From positions 1 through 64,000 of the forward strand of contig NZ_SMBU01000022.1 of assembly GCF_004342485.1 (NCBI RefSeq): a stretch of 64,000 nt of DNA, read 5' to 3'. The DNA is from Roseateles saccharophilus. Lineage in GTDB: Bacteria > Pseudomonadota > Gammaproteobacteria > Burkholderiales > Burkholderiaceae_C. A program made the position numbers and the translations under genes. Below are positions 58,381 through 64,000 of this stretch, in pieces. The notes beneath the pieces are model-generated. The model was not told the DNA's origin. It searched no databases and was given only the letters and a program-made list of their open reading frames with translations. The stretch's first letter is position 1; each line of letters opens with the position of its first letter.

Positions 58381-58920
58381 ATGGATTTCGCAGGTCTGAC
58401 GACGTACTCGGTCTCGCTTGCCGGCAAGCTGGCGGCCAATGATCAAGGCTCGGCCTACGATTCGTGGCAGTTGGTGACCGATCTGGGAAACGGCGAAATC
58501 GGAAAGTCGGGCTATTTGTTTGGCAACGGCCCCTATGCACAGACCAAGGGGTACGTGGGCGACCCCTTCGGTACTTATCGCCAGACTGTGTTTCTGCAGA
58601 CTGGGTCTGCAACCCTGCTTCAAATCTCGCTGAAAGGCTTCGCCGTAGGTCAGTACTACATCGGTTCAGGCACGCCCTACGCCTCGTTCGGCTTGGACCA
58701 TTCGCTGTATTGGTCGGGCATCGACAGCGTGTCGATCAACGGCACGCCGCAGGCCGGCTACACGGTCAGTTCCGAGTCGGGGGGCAACTATGCGCAATCC
58801 TTCGTGCCGACGGGTGCGGCGGTACCGGAACCCGCCACCTGGGCGTTGTCGCTTGTCGGTTTGTGCGCGTTGATCGTGGGGGTCGGGCGATCGCGACATG
58901 CCGATGTTCCAGAAAAGTGA
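58381..58920 (+). pseudogene. PEP-CTERM protein lacking its N-terminal signal
   Basis: The last 179 residues from MDFAGLTTYSVSLAGKLA onward end with VPEPATWALSLVGLCALIVG and a basic RSRHA tail, the PEP-CTERM sorting signal for exosortase. The body looks like a beta-rich secreted protein (repeated Gly/Ser/Tyr strands). No signal peptide is present; the sequence upstream is IS21 debris, so the start has been lost. The frame is open, but export would not occur. Confidence 0.8.
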
Positions 58921-58921
58921 A

Positions 58922-59806
58922 TCAGAGTCCCTTAAGGCTTGCGCGGCAGCGGAGGCCCCCAATCAGTGCGTCGGTCGGGTTCGGCACGTCCATATGCACC
59001 TGAAACGTTCCACTGGCTGCGTCGATGACCTTGTCGACCTGGGTTACGACTGCGTTGCGCAGATCCTGCGCCGGCTGTTCTACGAAGACGTCGCCACGCA
59101 TGCCGATCTTTACCTTGGGGTAGAGGGACGCTGACAGCAGGAGCTTCACGCGGAGCGGGTTGACTTGCGCCAGCTTGAGGATGTAGGGCTTGTTTTCGCC
59201 GACCTCCGCAAGCTCCCCTGCATGCAAGACCTGATCGACGACGACGCCGTCGATCGGGCTTTGCATGAACCGTTGACCGAGCTGCGCCGCGGCATAGGCC
59301 AGCTCGAGTTTCGCGACTATGCGGGCCTCATTGGCAATGACCGCGTCGGCCTGAGCTATCGCATATTCGCTGGCTGCGTCGTCACGATCCTGGACCGAGA
59401 TGTAGTTGCTCTGAGCCAGGTCGGTTCGCCTTCGCAGCTTGTTCGACGCAAACTCCATCCGACTCGTCGCGGACTTGAGCGGCCCCTCCATCTGTGCTTT
59501 GAACCGGGCCAGGTCCACTGCTGCGCGCTCGACGCTCGAGACCAGGGTCACCAGGGGGGTGCCGTGCCGGACGATGCCGCCACGCTCCGCGTGGACGCGC
59601 TCGATCAGGGCGGTGACTGGACTGCGAATCTCCAACGTCAGTGAAGGTTCCAGCAGACAATCAAAATCGCCCATGCGTGCGGCGGCGTTCGCTGCGCCCA
59701 TCGGTGTGGCCAGGCCAACCATCGTGGCCAGCGCGAGCACCGGCAACCGCAGCTGGCGGCCGGCATCTGGAATCTTTTGCGTTGCGGGCGATGGAGACTT
59801 GTTCAT
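58922..59806 (-). CDS. Periplasmic adaptor (HlyD/RND membrane-fusion family)
   Basis: A 294-residue adaptor with a signal peptide or anchor near residues 18-42 (LRLPVLALATMVGLATPMGA). A lipoyl-type beta domain (LEIRSPVTALIERVHAERGG) flanks a coiled-coil hairpin (about 95-170), then QSPIDGVVVDQVLHAGELAE and a beta barrel with KIGMRGDVFVEQPA. It is shorter than typical HlyD and has no adjacent RND or ABC pump gene. It overlaps the SecA-like gene by 4 bp, so its partner is probably encoded in the same operon. Confidence 0.85.
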   Translation of the reverse strand: MNKSPSPATQKIPDAGRQLRLPVLALATMVGLATPMGAANAAARMGDFDCLLEPSLTLEIRSPVTALIERVHAERGGIVRHGTPLVTLVSSVERAAVDLARFKAQMEGPLKSATSRMEFASNKLRRRTDLAQSNYISVQDRDDAASEYAIAQADAVIANEARIVAKLELAYAAAQLGQRFMQSPIDGVVVDQVLHAGELAEVGENKPYILKLAQVNPLRVKLLLSASLYPKVKIGMRGDVFVEQPAQDLRNAVVTQVDKVIDAASGTFQVHMDVPNPTDALIGGLRCRASLKGL

Positions 59807-61839
59807 TCCGCGACTCCCGTGAAAGCCAGCAGTGCCAGCAGTTGTTGATCCTGCTTCACCGTGAGGCTGCGCTGGCGCTCAGCGGCGCGCTGTGCTCGGT
59901 GCTGGGTGATTCGGCGCAACCAGCCGACGACCGGTTGGGGTGAGGGGCCGATGGGCCAAATCCTGCGGACCCAGGCGGCCTCGCGGGGGGCATGCATTCC
60001 GACCTGCTCGTCCTCCAGTGACGTGATCGATCGGCACGATCCCGGATCTCCCTGGCGCGCGCAACGCCCTAAGAGCTGGCGGTCGATGCGCTTGGACTCG
60101 TGCCATTCGGTCAGCACCACGTGCAAGCCGCCGGACTCGACAACGGCCGGCTCCAGCGCGATGTCGGTGCCACGTCCGGCCATGTCGGTGCAGACCGTGA
60201 CGGCGCCGCGGCGCCCAGCCCGAGCGACCAGTTCGGCTTCATTGGCGTCGTTCAATGCGTCCAACACGCGGTGGGCGATTTCGGCGGTCTCCAGCGCCTG
60301 ACTCAATGTGCGCGACGAGGCGATGGAGGCGGTTCCGACCAGCACCGCCTGCCCCGCGGCAAGCCGCAGCCGAATTTCGCGCACGACTGCGGCGTTTCTC
60401 GACGCGCAATCCGGCCAGAGCTGGGGCGGCAGCGTCCGGCGACGGCATGGCCGGTTCGGCGCCACCCGTTCGGTCTGCAGCCCGTAGCTTGTACGGAGTT
60501 CCGGGGCGACTTCGCGCAGAGTTCCGCTCATGCCGGCCAGTCGCAAATACCGCGTGAAGAAGCGCTGGCTGGTGATTCGGGCTAGGGTGTTGTTCGTCCC
60601 GCTCGGGGTCAGGCCTTCCTTGGTTTCGACGAGCTGATGCAACCCCTGCTCCCAGCTGCGATCTGGCAGCAAGCGGCCCGTCGACTCGTCGACGATGACG
60701 ACCCGGCCCTCGCGCACGATGTAGTGCCGGTCGCGATGCAGCAGGTGCAGAGCTCGCAAGGCCTGGCTCATGATCCGCTCGCGTGCCCAGGGTAGGGCCC
60801 AGACCGGCTTGACCTCGTCCGACGCGCTCTGGACTGCTTCATGGGCATGGTCATGCAGTCGTTCCCGACCGATGTCGGTCAGCTGGATCTCGCGCGTTGC
60901 GGTTCGATGCCTGAATTCCTCGCCGTGGCGCATGCCCGCGGCCAAGTCGAGCAAGTCGCGGTAGATCGAATCGTTGGCCGCCGGGTCCATTGCTGACGCG
61001 ATGACCATGGGTGTGCGTCCTTCGTCAATCAGGACGCTGTCAGCCTCGTCGACGATTGCGAAATGAAGTCCCCGTAGGCGCACGAGGTTTCCGCTCGCCG
61101 ACGACCGCCAGTAAGGCTGCATGGCCAGTTGCGCTGGGCTGCGCGCCTCGCGCACCGACATTCGATCCCGGAGGTAATCGAACACGAGCTCCTTGTTCGT
61201 GCAATAGGTGATCGGCTGCGAATACGCCGACGGACGCTGCGCCTGCGGGACGCCGGCATGAACGAGCCCAACCCCAAGACCGAAGTAGTCGAAGAGAGGT
61301 TGCATCGCGCGTGCATCTCGCTCGGCCAGGTAATCGTTGACTGTCACCACATGCGTTGGCACGCCGGCCATGGCCGACACGCATGCCGCCAGGGCCGCAG
61401 CCAGAGTTTTGCCCTCGCCGGTGTCCAACTCGACCAGACGGCCCCGCAACAGACAAACCGCTGCATCGCGCTGTGGTGGATGCGGCGTCCAACCGAGCAC
61501 GCGGTGCGCGGCGACACAGGTGGCGGCCAGCGCGGTCGAGGTCGCTGCGACGTTGGCGGCATCGCCGTGCCTGAAGGCAGGACCGGCGGCGGCATGTGCA
61601 ACAGCTCGCAGCGCATCGTCGCTCCACCGATTGAGGCTCGCGATTTCCGAGTTCAGCCGCGCTGCGATCTCCTTGTCCTTGCCGGGCCACCTCGGGAGAC
61701 GCGTTGCCCAGGATCGCGCCCATCGATCCAGAGTCGCCTCTTGGTTCGCACGCCGTTCGGGGAACGGTGTCCGCGCCAGCTCGATGCCAGGGGGGGGCCA
61801 CCCTCCGCGCAGTTCATCTGCAATCGTGTCGCCCGTCAT
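59803..61839 (-). CDS. SecA-like ATPase, shortened
   Basis: A 678-residue relative of SecA. Landmarks in order are LVELDTGEGKTLAAAL (Walker A), TVNDYLAERDA, TYCTNKELVFDYLRDRM, IVDEADSVLIDEGRTPMVIA (DEAD box), HYIVREGRVVIVDESTGRLL, LAGMSGTLREV, VCTDMAGRGTDIAL and RCARQGDPGSCRS (arginine finger). Protein-crosslinking-type insertion is present, but the C-terminal scaffold and zinc region of SecA (about 200 residues) are absent. Housekeeping SecA is about 900 residues, so this is a specialised paralogue. The ATG at 61839 overlaps the protease stop. Confidence 0.9.
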   Translation of the reverse strand: MTGDTIADELRGGWPPPGIELARTPFPERRANQEATLDRWARSWATRLPRWPGKDKEIAARLNSEIASLNRWSDDALRAVAHAAAGPAFRHGDAANVAATSTALAATCVAAHRVLGWTPHPPQRDAAVCLLRGRLVELDTGEGKTLAAALAACVSAMAGVPTHVVTVNDYLAERDARAMQPLFDYFGLGVGLVHAGVPQAQRPSAYSQPITYCTNKELVFDYLRDRMSVREARSPAQLAMQPYWRSSASGNLVRLRGLHFAIVDEADSVLIDEGRTPMVIASAMDPAANDSIYRDLLDLAAGMRHGEEFRHRTATREIQLTDIGRERLHDHAHEAVQSASDEVKPVWALPWARERIMSQALRALHLLHRDRHYIVREGRVVIVDESTGRLLPDRSWEQGLHQLVETKEGLTPSGTNNTLARITSQRFFTRYLRLAGMSGTLREVAPELRTSYGLQTERVAPNRPCRRRTLPPQLWPDCASRNAAVVREIRLRLAAGQAVLVGTASIASSRTLSQALETAEIAHRVLDALNDANEAELVARAGRRGAVTVCTDMAGRGTDIALEPAVVESGGLHVVLTEWHESKRIDRQLLGRCARQGDPGSCRSITSLEDEQVGMHAPREAAWVRRIWPIGPSPQPVVGWLRRITQHRAQRAAERQRSLTVKQDQQLLALLAFTGVAE

Positions 61840-63983
61840 GCCTTGAACTCCGACAGGAATAGCACGCGAAGGCCGTGCCACAGACGCCAGGCCAGCGGGC
61901 GCCACCGGTGCTCGAAGCGAACGCTCACGCGGCTGCCGACGAAGCGATAGGGGAACGCTGCTGGCAGAGCCAGCTCGTACTCGAAGTGGGACAGCAATGA
62001 GCGGCGGCCGTCGCCGGCACGCGGATCGGTCGGCGAATCGCCACCGCTTGAACGTCCCAGAGCTGCACTCGGCAGATCGTTCGATGCCGAGGGCAGGGCG
62101 CGAACAATCCTGGCCGACCAGGAGCGTCCCGGCTCGGCCGCGAGACGCAGTTCGACATGCCGTGCGTCGTCGCGCACGAATTCCGCCTCGGACTGATCAA
62201 CGACCACGCGCGCAAGCGGCGCCTGGTCCGGGATCACATACCCCAGGATTTCACCCTGCCGGACACGGCGCCCGAGCAGGTCGTCGCCAGCGCTCAGCGA
62301 GAGCCGGCCCGCCGTCTGTGTGCGCACGTTGAGCGCCGCGACGCGATCCAGGGCATCCCTGTTCTGGGCCATCTGGCTGACGAGTGCACTGCGTAAAGGT
62401 TCGGCCCGAACCGGATCGATCAGCAAGGTGGCCTGGTAGCGTGCGCGCGCGCCCTCCTCGCGGGCCTGAAGCTGTTGCGCATGCGCGGCGAGCGCGGGGT
62501 CGGCCAGAGTCACGACTCGTTGTCCAGCCTCAACCCATGAGGCATCCGCATCGTGCACGCCGACGATGAAGCCCGCTTGAGGGGCCCGCAGCAGAGCGCG
62601 GTCAGGCAGCCACAGCACGCCTTCGGCCTGCGTGTGATGGGGCAGCGGTACCGCAAGCACAGCGACCAGAGCCAGTGCTGCCGCAGACAGCCGCCAGTGC
62701 AGGCCTGGAACGCGGCTCTCGCCAAGCATATTTCGCAGGGCCACCGTGCCGCGCCACAGAGGCAGCCCGATATTCGCCCCCACGCTCCATATTGCAATGA
62801 AGGTGCCGACGGTCGGATACCGGACGGATACGTAGAGCGCGATCGACGAGGTCACGACCAGCCGGTACGCGAACGAGAGAGGCGCATAGGCCACGAACCA
62901 AGGGGCCTCGCCCGCTGCGCGGACCGGCGATGTTGAGGCACGCTGCAACACGATGCGCTCGAACAGCCAACCCCAGTAGCGGGTCGAGCGCTGTGCAAGG
63001 TTCGGGATGGCCAGCGCATCCGCCAGGATGAAATAGCCGTCGTAGCGCATCAGCGGGTTGGCATTCAAGATCACGGTTCCGACGCTCGCAAGTACTGCGA
63101 CGTCGTACGCAATCGCCTTGGCGAGGCCCGGTTCCATCCAGAGCCATAGATAAAACGCGGCCGCACCGATCACGAGCTCCACTGTGATGCCTGCGGCGCC
63201 AACCAGCACGCGATCGCGCCGGCGCGCAAACACCCAAGCGCTGGACGTGTCGACGTACGGCACCGGTACGAAGAGCAGGAACATCAGCCCCATCTCGTGC
63301 ACGGCCCCGCCGCGAAGCTTGCAGGCGACGCCATGCCCGATCTCGTGCAGCAGTTTCAACAGCGGGTAGATCAGGCCCATCAGCAGCAGACTGTCGAGGG
63401 CCAGGCTGCGCTCGACGAAATTCCGGCTTAGCTCCGTCCAGTGCAACAGCGCCAGCCCAAACGCGGGAGCCACCCACGCGATCCACAGCAGTGCAGCGTT
63501 TCGACCCAGGCCGGGCGAGAGGCCCCGGGTCAGGCGATCGAGGAAGCGATCGGGATCGACCAGCGACCAGCGCATCGACAGCGGATTCATGTACCGCTGC
63601 CAGCGTCGCTGCGCGGCTTGTACACGCCGGCGCCGGGCCTGTTCGTCCAGATCCGGTAGCCCGTCACTGCCCAGCAAATCCAATGCATGCAATTGACCCA
63701 GCAACTGCAGCAACTCGTCCTGGCTCGGAGCTTCCTCGTCCTCCGCCAACAGCCCGTGCCAGACCTCGTGGAGTGATCGGTGGCCGTCCAGGCGGCCGAT
63801 CACGCGGCCCGCGCGCTGATCGAACCGGTGGTAGCGTCCATTCAGGCGATCCTCGAGCACGCACCAAGGCTGGCCGCGGTATTCGATGACATGCGCACGA
63901 ATGTGATCGCGCAGCCGTGGCGACAGCGCCTGGGCTCGATGCCAATGGCCGGCCTCGGGCAGCGGGGGCGTGACGTTGCTCAT
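61836..63983 (-). CDS. PqqD-like / M50 metalloprotease / lipoyl-domain membrane protein
   Basis: A 715-residue fusion. Residues about 25-110 are PqqD-like (VLEDRLNGRYHRFDQRAGRV). Six or more helices follow, with the zinc site LLHEIGHGVACKL and NPLMRYDGYFILAD, the site-2-protease pattern. After about residue 450 come a membrane helix and a HlyD-type lipoyl/barrel section (LRAPQAGFIVGVHDADASWV, RVRQGEILGYVIPDQAPLA). Such proteins occur in peptide (RiPP) processing and export clusters. ATG at 63983 is used; a GTG 15 bp earlier is possible. It heads the operon as far as visible; more may lie beyond the window. Confidence 0.87.
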   Translation of the reverse strand: MSNVTPPLPEAGHWHRAQALSPRLRDHIRAHVIEYRGQPWCVLEDRLNGRYHRFDQRAGRVIGRLDGHRSLHEVWHGLLAEDEEAPSQDELLQLLGQLHALDLLGSDGLPDLDEQARRRRVQAAQRRWQRYMNPLSMRWSLVDPDRFLDRLTRGLSPGLGRNAALLWIAWVAPAFGLALLHWTELSRNFVERSLALDSLLLMGLIYPLLKLLHEIGHGVACKLRGGAVHEMGLMFLLFVPVPYVDTSSAWVFARRRDRVLVGAAGITVELVIGAAAFYLWLWMEPGLAKAIAYDVAVLASVGTVILNANPLMRYDGYFILADALAIPNLAQRSTRYWGWLFERIVLQRASTSPVRAAGEAPWFVAYAPLSFAYRLVVTSSIALYVSVRYPTVGTFIAIWSVGANIGLPLWRGTVALRNMLGESRVPGLHWRLSAAALALVAVLAVPLPHHTQAEGVLWLPDRALLRAPQAGFIVGVHDADASWVEAGQRVVTLADPALAAHAQQLQAREEGARARYQATLLIDPVRAEPLRSALVSQMAQNRDALDRVAALNVRTQTAGRLSLSAGDDLLGRRVRQGEILGYVIPDQAPLARVVVDQSEAEFVRDDARHVELRLAAEPGRSWSARIVRALPSASNDLPSAALGRSSGGDSPTDPRAGDGRRSLLSHFEYELALPAAFPYRFVGSRVSVRFEHRWRPLAWRLWHGLRVLFLSEFKA

Positions 63984-64000
63984 AAGCCCCAACTCCACGC

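Overview
The window reads as chromosomal DNA of a high-GC betaproteobacterium, most likely order Burkholderiales (Rubrivivax/Leptothrix/Roseateles-like). The support is the gene order rpmF-plsX-fabHDG-acpP-fabF running into rpoE-rseA-mucD, a short cysteine-free L32, a PEP-CTERM protein, and many chemotaxis, c-di-GMP and hybrid-kinase genes. This placement is an inference from gene content and order; no 16S gene is present.

Layout. 1-2400: an A/T-richer C39-peptidase ABC exporter followed by an IS3 transposase stub. 2596-12138 (minus strand): housekeeping block of yceD, rpmF, the fatty-acid synthesis genes, a YgfX-like membrane protein, sigma-E, its anti-sigma RseA and a MucD/DegQ protease, with no rseB. 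12342-17399 (minus): a four-gene, translationally coupled stressosome-like module: globin-type RsbR, RsbS, a kinase-phosphatase fusion resembling RsbT joined to RsbX, and a hybrid histidine kinase. 17700-24170: a decayed zone with a headless chemoreceptor, transposon scars, a gutted histidine kinase, a response regulator with a damaged acidic pocket, an intact hybrid kinase, an APS-kinase stub, a substrate-binding protein and a spermidine-synthase-like remnant. 24268-34275: an intact chemoreceptor, two TauE/SafE permeases, and a sulfonation island (APS kinase, DHH phosphoesterase, PAPS sulfotransferase, overlapping by 4 bp each), then a methyltransferase, a second sulfotransferase and an arginase-fold protein. 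34500-43936: an IS256 scar, a frameshifted Aer-type receptor, then signalling genes (HTH-REC regulator, MHYT-GGDEF-EAL protein, REC with a degenerate HD-GYP, REC, PAS histidine kinase). 44064-44868: a toxin-antitoxin pair with a Tn3 transposase stub. 44873-54095 (minus): a cobalamin (cobalt-early type) operon led by a B12 riboswitch. 54377-57958: an ECF sigma factor and a TPR Ser/Thr kinase. 57985-58920: an IS21 scar and a PEP-CTERM protein without a head. 58922-63983 (minus): three overlapping genes for an M50 protease fused to PqqD-like and lipoyl domains, a shortened SecA-like ATPase and a periplasmic adaptor.

How the parts work together. The most unusual assemblies are (a) the globin stressosome whose switch kinase carries its own PP2C domain and feeds a hybrid kinase instead of a sigma factor, (b) the SecA-like/M50-lipoyl/adaptor operon, which looks like an undescribed protein or peptide maturation-export machine, and (c) the sulfonation island, in which PAPS synthesis, PAPS use and possibly PAP disposal are encoded by overlapping genes. 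Remnants of at least seven transposon families (IS3, an ATPase-helper transposon, IS4, IS1595-like, IS256, Tn3, IS21) mark rearrangement points, and several lie directly against truncated genes.
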